DNA from: Winogradskyella sp. PC-19
GTDB lineage: Bacteria > Bacteroidota > Bacteroidia > Flavobacteriales > Flavobacteriaceae
Direction of reading: 5' to 3'
Length of the DNA stretch: 64,000 nt
NCBI RefSeq assembly: GCF_002163855.1
Contig: NZ_CP019332.1
Location: forward strand, 909,145-973,144
Of this stretch, positions 1 through 9,227 are shown one piece after another. The position numbers were made by a program, and so were the translations under genes. Each line of letters begins with the position of its first letter. Within the stretch, counting starts at the first letter, position 1. The notes beneath the pieces were generated by a model. That model was not told the origin of the DNA, ran no database searches, and saw only the letters and a program-made list of their open reading frames with translations.

Positions 1-1524
1 ACACTCGGCAAAAACACACAAGGTCTTAGTAATTATTTAAAGCAATCGTTTCCTGACGAACAAGTAAAAGTTGCAATTGCATATGATTGTAGACACAACA
101 GTAAAGTCTTCGGAAAAGTAGTTGCAGATGTGTTTTCGGCTAATGGCATACAAGTTTTCTTATTTGAAGACTTACGCCCTACTCCAGAGCTATCTTTTGC
201 TTTAAAACATTTAGATTGCCATTGCGGTATTGTATTGACTGCATCACATAATCCACCAGAATACAACGGTTACAAAGTGTATTGGCAAGATGGCGGACAA
301 TTGGTGCCTCCTCAAGATGCTGAAATCATTTCTGAAATAAATAGTCTTGATTATTCTGAAATAAAATTTGAATCAAATGCAGATTTAATAAAATACATTG
401 GTGAAGATGTCGATGATGTATTCATAAATGCATCTGTAAAAAATGGAAGCTTTGATACATCAGCAGAAGCTCGAAACAATTTAAATATTGTTTTTACTTC
501 TTTACACGGTACGTCAATTGTTTCGATTCCTGAGACTCTAAAACGTGCAGGATATAACAATGTTCATATTGTACAAGAACAAGCAGAACCGAATGGTGAT
601 TTCCCAACAGTTGATTCACCAAACCCAGAAGAACCTGCTGCTCTTAAAATGGCTATGGAATTAGCAGAGAAAGTTAATGGAGATATAGTTATTGGTACTG
701 ACCCAGATAGTGACCGCGTTGGTATTGCAGTAAAAAACTCAGAAGGTAAAATTACATTACTCAATGGTAACCAAACCATGATTGTAATGACAGAGTTCCT
801 TTTAAAACAATGGCAGAATAAAGGTAAATTAAAAGGGAAAGAGTTTATTGGCTCTACAATAGTTTCAACACCAATGATGAGTGTTTTAGCGGATTCATAT
901 AACACAGAATGCAAAATTGGATTGACTGGTTTTAAATGGATTGCAAAAATGATTAAAGACTTCCCAGAACTCGATTTTGTAGGTGGTGGTGAAGAAAGTT
1001 TTGGTTTTATGGTTGGTGATTTTGTACGTGACAAAGATGCCGTTACGTCGACATTATTAGCTTGTGAAATCGCTGCACAAGCAAAAGCAAATAGTAGTTC
1101 ATTTTATGAGGAATTAATCAAACTTTACACAAAGCATGGCTTTTATAAAGAGCGTTTAATTTCATTAACAAAAAAAGGTATTGAAGGTGCCAATGAAATC
1201 AAACAGATGATGGTTGATGCTAGAGAAAATCCTTTAAAAGAAGTCAACGGCGAAAAAGTTGTCCTAATCGAAGATTACAAATTATCAGTTGCAAAAAATC
1301 TTCAAACACATGAAAGTTCTAAGCTAGATATTCCTGAGTCTAATGTCTTGATATATTATACCGAAAATGGAAGTAAAATAGCTTTAAGACCTAGCGGAAC
1401 AGAACCAAAAATAAAATTTTACATCAGTGTAAATACAGAACTAGACAATGTGTCTGATTTTGATAAAACGGAGCAATTGTTGGAATCTAAGATTGATGCT
1501 ATTCTAAAAGACATGAATATTTAG
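1..1524 (+). CDS. phosphoglucomutase/phosphomannomutase family enzyme, 5' end cut by window
   Basis: The frame is open from base 1, so the gene begins before the window; about 507 residues are visible. Four family landmarks appear in order: TASHNP with the phospho-serine around codon 82, the metal-binding loop [10 protein letters not shown] (about 691-723), the sugar-binding loop GGGEESFG (about 982-1005), and the phosphate-binding RPSGTEPK (1387-1410). Members of this alpha-D-phosphohexomutase family interconvert hexose 1- and 6-phosphates in the cytoplasm. The length and order fit the long bacterial phospho-sugar mutases of about 570 residues. The exact sugar (glucose or mannose) cannot be read from the motifs. 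The ABC exporter gene starts on the base after its stop codon, which suggests co-transcription. Confidence 0.93.
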   Translation, partial: TLGKNTQGLSNYLKQSFPDEQVKVAIAYDCRHNSKVFGKVVADVFSANGIQVFLFEDLRPTPELSFALKHLDCHCGIVLTASHNPPEYNGYKVYWQDGGQLVPPQDAEIISEINSLDYSEIKFESNADLIKYIGEDVDDVFINASVKNGSFDTSAEARNNLNIVFTSLHGTSIVSIPETLKRAGYNNVHIVQEQAEPNGDFPTVDSPNPEEPAALKMAMELAEKVNGDIVIGTDPDSDRVGIAVKNSEGKITLLNGNQTMIVMTEFLLKQWQNKGKLKGKEFIGSTIVSTPMMSVLADSYNTECKIGLTGFKWIAKMIKDFPELDFVGGGEESFGFMVGDFVRDKDAVTSTLLACEIAAQAKANSSSFYEELIKLYTKHGFYKERLISLTKKGIEGANEIKQMMVDARENPLKEVNGEKVVLIEDYKLSVAKNLQTHESSKLDIPESNVLIYYTENGSKIALRPSGTEPKIKFYISVNTELDNVSDFDKTEQLLESKIDAILKDMNI

Positions 1525-3351
1525 ATGAACTATTTTAAACAAATCATACGCTTTGCGCTGCCTTACAAAACATACGCGGTACTAAACGTTATATGTAATA
1601 TTTTTTACGCTTTATTTTCGGGACTATCCTTTATGGTATTAATGCCATTATTAGAGGTTTTATTTAATCCTGAAGCCGAAAAGCCAACATCAAAACCAGT
1701 TTATGAAGGTTTTACAGAGTTTGGGAATTATTTCAGTAATAGCCTTAATTATTACATTACAGATATAGCTGGGTCTGATGCTTCTAAAGCGTTAATTTTT
1801 GTTATAGTACTCATATTAAGTGTTTTCTTTTTAAAGAATCTTTTCAACTATTTAGCGATGTATTTTATTACGTTTTTACGTAATGGTGTTCTTAAAGATT
1901 TACGTAACGACTTATATGACAAAACATTAGAGCTTCCAGTTTCATTTTATTCTGAAAAGCGTAAAGGTGATATTTTAGCTCGTTTTGGGACTGATGTATT
2001 AGAAATTCAACACTCTTTTCTTTCAATTTTAGAATTGATATTTAGAGAACCGTTAACTATAATATTCACAATTCTTTTCATGCTTACAATTAGTGTAAAG
2101 CTGACAATATTTGTGTTTATTTTTATTCCAATTTCGGGATTTATCATCTCACTGATTGGCAAAAGTCTTAAACGTAAATCCGATAAAGTTCAAAAGGAAC
2201 AAGGCACTTTTTTATCTATTTTGGAAGAGACTTTAGGCGGACTTAAGGTTATAAAAAGTTATAATTCTGAAAATAATTTTGCATCAAAGTTTCAAAATTC
2301 TACAAATCGTTTTTTTAAATTTTCAAATTCATTATTAAACCGAACAAATCTAGCAAAACCAACAAGCGAATTTTTAGGAATCGGTGTTATTGGTGTTTTA
2401 CTTTGGTTTGGTGGTCGTATGGTTTTAGTTGATGGCACATTAGACGGCAAACAGTTCATCGTATTTATGGGACTTGCCTACAACATCTTAACACCTGCAA
2501 AAGCAATTAGTAAAGCTAGTTACAGTGTTAAAAAAGGTAATGCTGCAGCAGAACGAGTTTTAGAGATTTTAAATACTGAATCTCCAATAAAAGATAAAAA
2601 TAATGCTAAGTCCAAAGACGACTTTAATTCCGAAATTGGTATTAATAACATCTCTTTTAAATATGAAGACGATTTAGTTTTAAAGGATTTCACACTAAAA
2701 GTCCCAAAAGGAAAAAGTGTTGCACTTGTTGGACAGTCAGGTAGCGGAAAAAGTACCATTGCTAACTTGGTGACACGTTTTTACGATGTTAATCAAGGTG
2801 ATATTTCTATCGATGGTAATGATATTCGTGATTTGAAAAAATCCTCACTTCGCGGATTAATGGGATTAGTTACTCAAGACTCAATTCTATTCAACGATAC
2901 TGTAAAAAATAATATCCTTATTGGAAAAGAAGATGCATCTGATGACGACGTTATTGAAGCTTTAAAAATAGCTAATGCTTGGGAGTTTGTTAAAGATTTA
3001 AAAGGTGGCTTAAATTTTAATATTGGTGATGGTGGAACTAAGATTTCTGGTGGACAAAAGCAGCGTCTTAGTATTGCACGTGCAGTTTTAAAAAATCCAC
3101 CGATTATGATTTTGGATGAGGCTACCTCAGCTCTAGATACTGAGAGTGAACGTTTAGTACAAGTAGCTTTAGAAAACATGATGAAAAACAGAACATCAAT
3201 TGTTATTGCACATCGCTTATCTACTATTCAAAATGCAGATCAGATTGTTGTAATGTCAAAAGGTCAAATAGCCGAACAAGGTACACATACCGAACTTTTA
3301 GCAAAAGATGGTGTCTACAAAAAACTTGTTGAGATGCAGAGTTTTGAATAA
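1525..3351 (+). CDS. ABC exporter, fused permease and ATPase (MsbA-like)
   Basis: This 608-residue half-transporter has an N-terminal membrane domain (about residues 1-330, six predicted hydrophobic helices) followed by an ATPase domain. Walker A is GQSGSGKS from about residue 403, the signature SGGQKQ is at about 508, and the Walker B glutamate of MILDEAT is at about 532, followed by the H-loop IAHRLST. Homodimers of this class flip lipids, lipid A or drugs across the inner membrane. The ATG directly follows the stop of the phosphohexomutase gene with no gap. MsbA-type lipid export is plausible given the length and the N-terminal architecture, but a multidrug role cannot be excluded from sequence alone. 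Confidence 0.92.
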   Translation: MNYFKQIIRFALPYKTYAVLNVICNIFYALFSGLSFMVLMPLLEVLFNPEAEKPTSKPVYEGFTEFGNYFSNSLNYYITDIAGSDASKALIFVIVLILSVFFLKNLFNYLAMYFITFLRNGVLKDLRNDLYDKTLELPVSFYSEKRKGDILARFGTDVLEIQHSFLSILELIFREPLTIIFTILFMLTISVKLTIFVFIFIPISGFIISLIGKSLKRKSDKVQKEQGTFLSILEETLGGLKVIKSYNSENNFASKFQNSTNRFFKFSNSLLNRTNLAKPTSEFLGIGVIGVLLWFGGRMVLVDGTLDGKQFIVFMGLAYNILTPAKAISKASYSVKKGNAAAERVLEILNTESPIKDKNNAKSKDDFNSEIGINNISFKYEDDLVLKDFTLKVPKGKSVALVGQSGSGKSTIANLVTRFYDVNQGDISIDGNDIRDLKKSSLRGLMGLVTQDSILFNDTVKNNILIGKEDASDDDVIEALKIANAWEFVKDLKGGLNFNIGDGGTKISGGQKQRLSIARAVLKNPPIMILDEATSALDTESERLVQVALENMMKNRTSIVIAHRLSTIQNADQIVVMSKGQIAEQGTHTELLAKDGVYKKLVEMQSFE

Positions 3352-3454
3352 TTAATGTCATTTAGAACATAGCGAAAAATCTAAACTTATTGCTTTTTAC
3401 TAATTCAAATTAAACCATTTCTAATTACCTTAGTCAAAGTTTCAAATAACAGAT

Positions 3455-4000
3455 TTGTTGACAGAAGAATTAGATTTAATATCACGTTTACAAAACGATG
3501 ACACTAAAGAAACCGCTTTTAGAGAGTTATTATCTCTTTACAAAGAAAGGCTCTATTGGCATATTCGTAAAATTGTGATAAATCATGACGATACCGATGA
3601 TGTACTTCAGAATACTTTTATTAAAATTTTCCGAAGTATAGATAAGTTCAAAGGAGATAGTAAGCTTTATTCTTGGATGTACCGAATAGCTACAAACGAA
3701 TCGATTACACATATCAATAAAAATGCAAAACGATTAAAAATCTCTAACGAAGAAGTTCAGAATAACGTCATAAATAATTTGCAAGCCGATATTTACTTTG
3801 AAGGTAATGATATTCAAATCAAACTTCAGAAAGCTATTGCAACTTTACCGCAAAAACAACAATTAGTATTTAATATGCGCTATTTTGACGATATGAAATA
3901 TAAAGATATTGCCAATGTATTAGAAACCAGCGAAGGTGCTTTAAAAGCTTCCTATCATATAGCAGCAAAAAAAATTCAAACCTTTTTAACCTCTGATTAG
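3455..4000 (+). CDS. ECF-type RNA polymerase sigma factor
   Basis: This is a sigma-70 family protein of about 181 residues. Region 2 lies at about residues 48-95 (DVLQNTFIKIFRSIDKF, then YSWMYRIATNES). Region 4 lies at about 128-176 (LPQKQQLVFNMRYFDD, then a helix-turn-helix around DIANVLETSEGALKAS). There is no ATG near the start: two consecutive TTG codons at 3455 and 3458 are the only reasonable starts, and a near-consensus -7 element (TACCTTAG) lies just upstream, so the leader would be very short. It heads a three-gene set with a single-pass membrane protein and a periplasmic Spy-like protein, the usual layout of a sigma factor with its anti-sigma and envelope sensor. Confidence 0.9.
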   Translation: MLTEELDLISRLQNDDTKETAFRELLSLYKERLYWHIRKIVINHDDTDDVLQNTFIKIFRSIDKFKGDSKLYSWMYRIATNESITHINKNAKRLKISNEEVQNNVINNLQADIYFEGNDIQIKLQKAIATLPQKQQLVFNMRYFDDMKYKDIANVLETSEGALKASYHIAAKKIQTFLTSD

Positions 4001-4103
4001 TTCTTAGAAATTTTATAAAGAAGAATTAAACCTTTTAGAAAATTAATAGTCAAAGAAACAGAAAAAGATACTGAAAAAGATACTGAAACAAGTTCAGCAC
4101 AAA

Positions 4104-4604
4104 GTGAAAGAAGATAAATTACATAGCGTCAATTCAACTGGGTTTAAAACTCCAAAAGATTATTTTGAATCATTTGATGAAAAGTTAATGCAACGATTAA
4201 ATGAAGAAAAATTAATGGAAGGCATTTCATCACCTGGTTTTACAGTACCAAAAGATTATTTTGCATCTGTTGAAACAGAGATTCTTAATAAAGTAACTTC
4301 TGAAAGTAACACTAAAGTTGTTCGTCTATTTTCAAGAAAACAATTGTATTTCGTTTCCGGAATTGCAGCTTCTCTCCTACTGATGCTTGCTATTTTTAAT
4401 GGTTCGACCACTGAAGAGTTATCTGTAGAAATGGTAGAATCGTATTTTGAAAGTAGTGATATTAATAGTTACGAATTAGCTCAGATGATGTCAGATACAG
4501 ATTTTTTAGAAGACGACTTTATTGTTACAGAAACAATTTATACTGAAGAAAATCTTGAAACTTATCTATTAGAAAATACAGATATAGAATCAATTATAGA
4601 ATAA
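4104..4604 (+). CDS. probable anti-sigma membrane protein with a duplicated GFxxPKDYF motif
   Basis: I do not recognise a named family. The 166-residue product has a polar N-terminal part, one membrane helix at about residues 75-92 (VSGIAASLLLMLAIF) and an acidic C-terminal part that would face the periplasm. The N-terminal part carries two copies of a short repeat, GFKTPKDYFESFDEKLM and GFTVPKDYFASVETEIL, about 30 residues apart. There is no ATG in the open frame, so the GTG at 4104 is the best start; the stop at 4047 limits extension upstream. Topology and position directly after an ECF sigma gene point to an anti-sigma factor. This is inferred from context, as no zinc anti-sigma motif is visible. 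Confidence 0.75.
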   Translation: MKEDKLHSVNSTGFKTPKDYFESFDEKLMQRLNEEKLMEGISSPGFTVPKDYFASVETEILNKVTSESNTKVVRLFSRKQLYFVSGIAASLLLMLAIFNGSTTEELSVEMVESYFESSDINSYELAQMMSDTDFLEDDFIVTETIYTEENLETYLLENTDIESIIE

Positions 4605-4611
4605 AATAATT

Positions 4612-5049
4612 ATGAAAAAAATACTACTCATACTATCACTATTCTTTGGCTTAGTAAGCTTTGCGCAAAGAGGTCAAATGAAAGAACGAATAAAAGCACA
4701 AAAAGTAGCTTTTATTACTGAAAAACTAAGTTTAACTGCAGATGAAGCTGAAAAATTTTGGCCAATTTATAATGCTTTTGAAACCACAACAGATAATATT
4801 AGGTCAAAAGATCTTAGAGATGTTAAACAATCTGTAAGACGTAATCCTGACATGTCTGACGCTGAAGCTAATAAAGTATTAGACAAACTTCTTAAAGCTG
4901 AGAATAATATGCATAAAGCTAAGGTTAAATTAATTTCAGATTTAAAAGGCGTTATACCTGTAAAAAAAATTATTCGTCTCAAAAGAGCCGAAGATGAATT
5001 TAACAGAGAGCTATTAAAAAAATTAAGAGATAGACGAAAAAGAGATTAA
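4612..5049 (+). CDS. Spy/CpxP-like periplasmic protein, likely sensor partner of the ECF sigma factor
   Basis: This is a 145-residue protein with a clear signal peptide (MKKILLILSLFFGLVSFAQ). The mature part is highly charged and helical, with the motif LSLTADEAEKFWPIYNAFE. That resembles the LTxxQ-type helices of Spy/CpxP periplasmic chaperones and the proteins usually annotated in Flavobacteriaceae as sensor of ECF-type sigma factor. It starts 8 bases after the probable anti-sigma gene and is followed by a strong hairpin terminator, so it is the last gene of the sigma operon. It probably reports envelope protein stress to the membrane anti-sigma, but this role is inferred. Confidence 0.82.
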   Translation: MKKILLILSLFFGLVSFAQRGQMKERIKAQKVAFITEKLSLTADEAEKFWPIYNAFETTTDNIRSKDLRDVKQSVRRNPDMSDAEANKVLDKLLKAENNMHKAKVKLISDLKGVIPVKKIIRLKRAEDEFNRELLKKLRDRRKRD

Positions 5050-5077
5050 AAAAAGAAGCCAATTGGCTTCTTTTTTT
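5049..5077. terminator. bidirectional intrinsic terminator
   Basis: A perfect stem GAAGCC/GGCTTC with an AATT loop is flanked by an A-run on the left and a T-run on the right, so it can end transcripts from both sides. It lies between the sigma operon (plus strand) and the convergent YCF48-like gene (minus strand), whose stop codon touches its edge. Confidence 0.88.
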
Positions 5078-6158
5078 ATCTAAACAGTAGTTTGCTAATT
5101 CTTCCTCGACCTGCAGTATAAGCAGTAGAGTCGTTCACAAATCTTAGAGCATAAAAACCTTCATCACTAAGATGTGTCCAAGATTGACCAGCGTCATTAC
5201 TGTAGTCAATACCTTTAAAACCAACTGCAACTAATTCTTTAGCATTACTATTAGGCACATATTGGACGCAACTACGGTAACCAGGATTTTCTCCATCAGC
5301 AACTAATTGCCAGGTTTCCCCACCATCATTTGTTCTTATTTTGTTTCCAATATTTCCATCAGCATCTGTATAATCACCACCAATAGCAAACCCATTTTTT
5401 ACATCATAAAAATCTAAAGAATATATGCCAGTAGTCGGTTTACCTTGCACAATTGGAGTATTAAAAATCTCCCATGTTTTGCCTTTGTTTGGTGAGTACA
5501 AAATGCGGCTAGCCATTCCACCAGTAGCAATCCAAGTTTCGTCACCTACAATGGCAATGTTTGTGTCACTTGCTGCAAAAGCGGCTTCACCTTCAACGGA
5601 TTTCGGCAAAATATCGCATGATAATTTTTGCCATGATTCACCAGAATCTCTAGTGATAATAATACTTATACAATCGTCAGTTGGATCACCCATTGCGATA
5701 CCTTCTTTATCATTCCAAAACTTAATTGCATCATAAAAAACCTTGTCGTGACGTTCTTCATAAACCATTTCAACACGTTTTGCCTTTTTGGATAATTTAT
5801 AAAGTCTTGCTGGGTTTGCAATTGATAAAGCAAATAGATGACCATTAATTTCTTCTACAGCTCTAAAGTGTAAAGGTAAACTATCACCTTTGTAAACGTA
5901 TTTAAAATGATTTTTACCATTTTTAACTTTAAAATCAGTGATGTCGATTTTTAATTCTTTATTCAATGCTCTTTTACCAAAATGGTCAGCACTTCCGTAA
6001 AACAAGTACTCCTCATTAAAATCTATGGCTCTAACGCTTAATGTAGAATCTACCATTATGTCTTCTACAACAATTTTTGAAATTAACTCAGGTCGCTTAT
6101 AATCTTCTTGACAAGAAAAGAGGCAAATCACAAGAAATATTAAAATAAGGTTTCGCAT
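5076..6158 (-). CDS. YCF48-like/Asp-box beta-propeller lipoprotein
   Basis: This 360-residue protein has a lipoprotein signal peptide (LIFLVICLFSC, lipobox cysteine about residue 16). Several W-containing propeller motifs follow: SGESWQKL, NKGKTWEIF, DGGETWQL and DAGQSWTHL. They match the BNR/Asp-box and YCF48-type repeat in which an Asp-box turn precedes T-W. In plants and cyanobacteria YCF48 helps photosystem II assembly; in heterotrophic Bacteroidota such proteins are of unknown function and are often loosely called oxidoreductases. It is a lone gene, convergent with the sigma operon and sharing its terminator. It may be an exported scaffold or ligand-binding propeller; no catalytic residues can be named. 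Confidence 0.8.
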   Translation of the reverse strand: MRNLILIFLVICLFSCQEDYKRPELISKIVVEDIMVDSTLSVRAIDFNEEYLFYGSADHFGKRALNKELKIDITDFKVKNGKNHFKYVYKGDSLPLHFRAVEEINGHLFALSIANPARLYKLSKKAKRVEMVYEERHDKVFYDAIKFWNDKEGIAMGDPTDDCISIIITRDSGESWQKLSCDILPKSVEGEAAFAASDTNIAIVGDETWIATGGMASRILYSPNKGKTWEIFNTPIVQGKPTTGIYSLDFYDVKNGFAIGGDYTDADGNIGNKIRTNDGGETWQLVADGENPGYRSCVQYVPNSNAKELVAVGFKGIDYSNDAGQSWTHLSDEGFYALRFVNDSTAYTAGRGRISKLLFR

Positions 6159-6308
6159 TGGTTTTTAATTTTTGATAAAATTAATAAAATTAAAATCGTA
6201 GTTAATTACTCATTTATTTATCTTTCTACTGTTCAATAAATAAAGAAAAATAGAAGTATTAAACGTTTAATTACAAAGTAATTAATTAGTAGAATCATTA
6301 AATAATAC

Positions 6309-6316
6309 TAACTTTG
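6309..6316 (+). promoter_or_regulatory. -7 promoter element TAACTTTG
   Basis: This is an exact match to the Bacteroidota housekeeping -7 consensus TAnnTTTG, 22 bases before the ATG at 6338. An in-frame TTG at 6314 lies inside this element and is therefore unlikely to be translated. No clear -33 TTG is visible at the expected distance. Confidence 0.6.
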
Positions 6317-6337
6317 CACGCTGAATTTTTTTATACT

Positions 6338-7549
6338 ATGCGACTACACAGAAACTTATGCTTTGCAGTAATTGATGGCTTACACCTAATCTTTAATGAA
6401 GGTGAATATGCCGACAAAGTGGTTCAAAAACTTTTGAAACGCGATAAGCGCTGGGGAAGTCGTGATCGCGGTTTTGTAGCAGAAACGGTGTACCAAATCG
6501 TTAGATATAAAAGATTATATGCAGAAATTGCTGATGTTAAGGAGCCTTTTCATAGAGATAATTTATGGCGGATTTTTGCTGTTTGGGCTACATTAAGAGG
6601 TATTACACTTCCCGATTGGAAATATTTTACAGATACACCAACACGAAAAATCAAAGGACGTTTTGACGAGCTTTCTAAAACAAGAAAACTAAGAGAATCT
6701 GTACCTGATTGGATGGATAACTTAGGACTTGAAGAACTTGGTGAAAAATTATGGACTGCAGAAATAGCTATGCAAAACCAGCAAGCCGATGTTATTCTTA
6801 GGGTTAATACTTTAAAGACAAATAAAAAAGATTTGCAAGCCAAATTGGCCTCTGAAGATATTGAAACCGAGTTTTTACCAAATCATCCATCTGCTTTAAA
6901 ATTAGTAGAACGTGCAAATGTTTTTAAGACTGAAGCTTTTAAAAATGGTTGGTTCGAAGTACAAGACGCTTCTTCACAATTGGTTGCAGATTTTCTAGAC
7001 GTAAAGCCGGGCATGAAAGTTGTGGATGTTTGTGCAGGTGCTGGTGGTAAAACATTGCATTTGGCGTCTTTAATGGAAAATAAAGGACAAATCATTGCTA
7101 TGGATATTTACGAGAGTAAATTAAAGAAACTTAAAATACGAGCACGTAGAAACGGTGTTCATAATATTGAGTTAAAGGCAATTGAAAACACAAAACCTGT
7201 TAAGAAATTACATGGCAAAGCAGACAGATTATTAATTGACGCACCATGTTCTGGCTTAGGCGTTTTAAGACGTAATCCAGATGCTAAATGGAAATTACAA
7301 CCTGAATTTATTGAGAATATTAAAAAAACTCAAGAAGAGGTTTTAGAACAATACTCTAAAATGGTAAAAGATGGCGGTAAAATGGTATATGCTACCTGCT
7401 CAATTTTACCATCTGAAAATGAAAAACAAGTTGAAAAATTCTTAACTTCGGAAAATGGAAAGAATTTTAAACTTGTAAAAGACAAAAAAATATTAGCCCA
7501 CAAATCTGGCTTTGATGGTTTTTACATGGCCTTACTGGAAAAAAATTAA
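6338..7549 (+). CDS. RsmB/NOP2-family RNA cytosine-C5 methyltransferase
   Basis: This protein of about 403 residues has an N-terminal NusB-like helical region (to about residue 150) and a C-terminal SAM-dependent methyltransferase domain. The SAM loop is DVCAGAGGKT at about 230-239. The two cysteines of this family are seen in DAPCSG (about Cys304) and YATCS (about Cys354): one forms the covalent RNA adduct and the other releases it. Such enzymes methylate C5 of a cytosine in rRNA (C967 of 16S rRNA for E. coli RsmB). I start it at ATG 6338 because the longer in-frame TTG start at 6314 falls within the promoter. The exact RNA target is not certain. Confidence 0.88.
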   Translation: MRLHRNLCFAVIDGLHLIFNEGEYADKVVQKLLKRDKRWGSRDRGFVAETVYQIVRYKRLYAEIADVKEPFHRDNLWRIFAVWATLRGITLPDWKYFTDTPTRKIKGRFDELSKTRKLRESVPDWMDNLGLEELGEKLWTAEIAMQNQQADVILRVNTLKTNKKDLQAKLASEDIETEFLPNHPSALKLVERANVFKTEAFKNGWFEVQDASSQLVADFLDVKPGMKVVDVCAGAGGKTLHLASLMENKGQIIAMDIYESKLKKLKIRARRNGVHNIELKAIENTKPVKKLHGKADRLLIDAPCSGLGVLRRNPDAKWKLQPEFIENIKKTQEEVLEQYSKMVKDGGKMVYATCSILPSENEKQVEKFLTSENGKNFKLVKDKKILAHKSGFDGFYMALLEKN

Positions 7550-7554
7550 TTCTT

Positions 7555-8553
7555 ATGAAACACATTTACCAACTCTTTTTATTATTAGCAACTGGTGTTT
7601 TTAGCCAAACAGTTGTTCCTCCTGCAAATTTATCTACTTACTACGACAGTAGTAATATAGAATATTCCGCATCAAATTCAGACTTATATGATGAATTAGC
7701 AACTATCATTATAGGAAGTCACTCAACCTTCTTAACATATGGGCAAAGACATAATTTTTTATATGACGCAGACACTTCATCTAATGATCCAAATAATGTA
7801 ACTCTTATTTACAGTGGTGACGTTCAACCAGACGACCAATGGTTATCAGGTAATAATCCTAACACACCTCAGACTTACAATACAGAGCATGTATATCCAC
7901 GTTCTTTACTAGGCTCTGGAACTGCAGAAGCTGATTTACACTTGTTACGTGCTTGTATCATAAGTGTTAATTCGTTAAGAGGTAATGATCCTTTTAGAGA
8001 TGGCTCAGGAAACTATTTCTCATCAAATAACGAGTTTTTTCCAGGTAATGACTGGCGTGGAGATGTTGCTAGAATAATAATGTACGTTAATCTTAGGTAT
8101 AATGAACCATTTACTGATGTGGGTTCGCTTGCTTTATTTTTAGAATGGAACGCCGCTGACCCAGTAGTTGATAACGGAATAGAAGATAACAGAAATACAG
8201 TTATAAGCGGAGCACAAGGAAATAGAAATCCATTTGTAGATAATCCTTATTTAGCAACTTTAATTTGGGGAGGCACACCAGCACAAAACAGATGGACAGT
8301 TTTATCAACAGAAGATTTTGAGCAAGAGAAAATCAAAGTATACCCAAATCCTGTTCAAGGAAATGAAGTTACAATACTTTCTAACAAAGCGATTATAGCA
8401 GAAGTTTATGATGTGCTTGGAAAAAAAGTCAAAAAGCAAAATTTAACATCAAATCAAAAAAAGCTTAATATTGCTAACCTAAAAAAAGGTGTATACTTAT
8501 TAAGACTAAAAACAGACAATGGCATAGTTACAAAGAAATTAATAAAACAATAA
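7555..8553 (+). CDS. secreted endonuclease I family nuclease with type IX secretion sorting domain
   Basis: This is a 332-residue exported protein with an N-terminal signal peptide ending near FSQ. The nuclease core contains NTEHVYPRSLLG (Glu111-His112), then DLHLLRACIISVNSLRGNDPF, which correspond to the EHxxPxS and DLHHLxPxxxxVNxxRGN blocks of the His-Me finger endonuclease I family. The last 75 or so residues (KVYPNPVQGNE, then YDVLGKKV and LKKGVYLLRL) form a typical type A sorting domain used by the Por/type IX system for export and cell-surface attachment. It begins 6 bases after the methyltransferase gene. It likely degrades extracellular DNA for nutrients or in biofilm. Confidence 0.92.
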   Translation: MKHIYQLFLLLATGVFSQTVVPPANLSTYYDSSNIEYSASNSDLYDELATIIIGSHSTFLTYGQRHNFLYDADTSSNDPNNVTLIYSGDVQPDDQWLSGNNPNTPQTYNTEHVYPRSLLGSGTAEADLHLLRACIISVNSLRGNDPFRDGSGNYFSSNNEFFPGNDWRGDVARIIMYVNLRYNEPFTDVGSLALFLEWNAADPVVDNGIEDNRNTVISGAQGNRNPFVDNPYLATLIWGGTPAQNRWTVLSTEDFEQEKIKVYPNPVQGNEVTILSNKAIIAEVYDVLGKKVKKQNLTSNQKKLNIANLKKGVYLLRLKTDNGIVTKKLIKQ

Positions 8554-8564
8554 TTTATCATTTT

Positions 8565-8592
8565 AAAAGCGACTCATAAAGTCGCTTTTTTT
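8565..8592 (+). terminator. intrinsic terminator after the endonuclease gene
   Basis: A stem AAAAGCGAC/GTCGCTTTT with a 7-base loop is followed by a T-run, 12 bases after the stop codon. Confidence 0.88.
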
Positions 8593-8597
8593 ATGCC

Positions 8598-8605
8598 TAT
8601 TTTTG
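8598..8605 (+). promoter_or_regulatory. -7 promoter element TATTTTTG
   Basis: An exact TAnnTTTG match lies just after the terminator and 20 bases before the ATG at 8626. It decides the start of the next gene, because the ATG at 8593 lies upstream of this promoter element. Confidence 0.6.
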
Positions 8606-8625
8606 AATACACTAATAATCAAATC

Positions 8626-9108
8626 ATGAAATCAATTTTATTCTCATTTCTTTTTTTATTAACTATAAATTTAAATGCTCAAAAAACTGTTTTTTCAAAA
8701 GAATACGGTATCTCACTTACTGTACCTAATGACGTTTACAAATATGAAACTGAAGCAGTAACAGTATTAGGCTACGAGTCCGAAGATGAGAATTTATCAG
8801 TAGATATTGAGGTCTTTAACATAAGTGAACAACTAGAAAGCTTTATAAAATCTCAAAAAAATGGTGCCGTCAATACCGCCAAAGGCTTAGGCTTAAAGAA
8901 AGTAACTTATGGAGGAATCGTTCCAAATATTAAAAATGCACATTATGCTATTGCCCATGATTATTATGATGGTGAAGATAACCTAGTTTATGTTATTGCT
9001 GCCATCAACCCAAAAAAACAATTAGCATACGAAATCACAATTTACATGTACGATAATAATACCTCTGTTGGCAAAGACATTCTTAATAGTTTCAGGCTTA
9101 TCAATTAA
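8626..9108 (+). CDS. small exported protein of unknown function
   Basis: I do not recognise a family. With the start at ATG 8626 the product is 160 residues and opens with a good signal peptide (MKSILFSFLFLLTINLNAQ). The ATG at 8593 would add 11 residues and lies inside the promoter and terminator region, so I reject it. The mature part looks like a compact mixed alpha/beta fold (YGISLTVPNDVYKYE near the start, DILNSFRLIN at the end), reminiscent of PsbP/DcrB-like small periplasmic proteins, but this is only an impression. It stands alone between the endonuclease gene and purL. Confidence 0.7.
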   Translation: MKSILFSFLFLLTINLNAQKTVFSKEYGISLTVPNDVYKYETEAVTVLGYESEDENLSVDIEVFNISEQLESFIKSQKNGAVNTAKGLGLKKVTYGGIVPNIKNAHYAIAHDYYDGEDNLVYVIAAINPKKQLAYEITIYMYDNNTSVGKDILNSFRLIN

Positions 9109-9227
9109 TAGTCATTTACAAGTTTTAATAACCCGTGAATAACTCTAAATTTTCGATGGAATAATTTGCTTTTAATAGACTTAAAAAAACTAAATTTACA
9201 CCTTCATAACTCAACAAAATTCACATA

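Noticed and set aside
564-1034. Long reading frame on the minus strand inside the phosphohexomutase gene
   Set aside because: It runs opposite to a gene with clear family motifs and its translation shows no domain; the same holds for the other antisense frames across the window.
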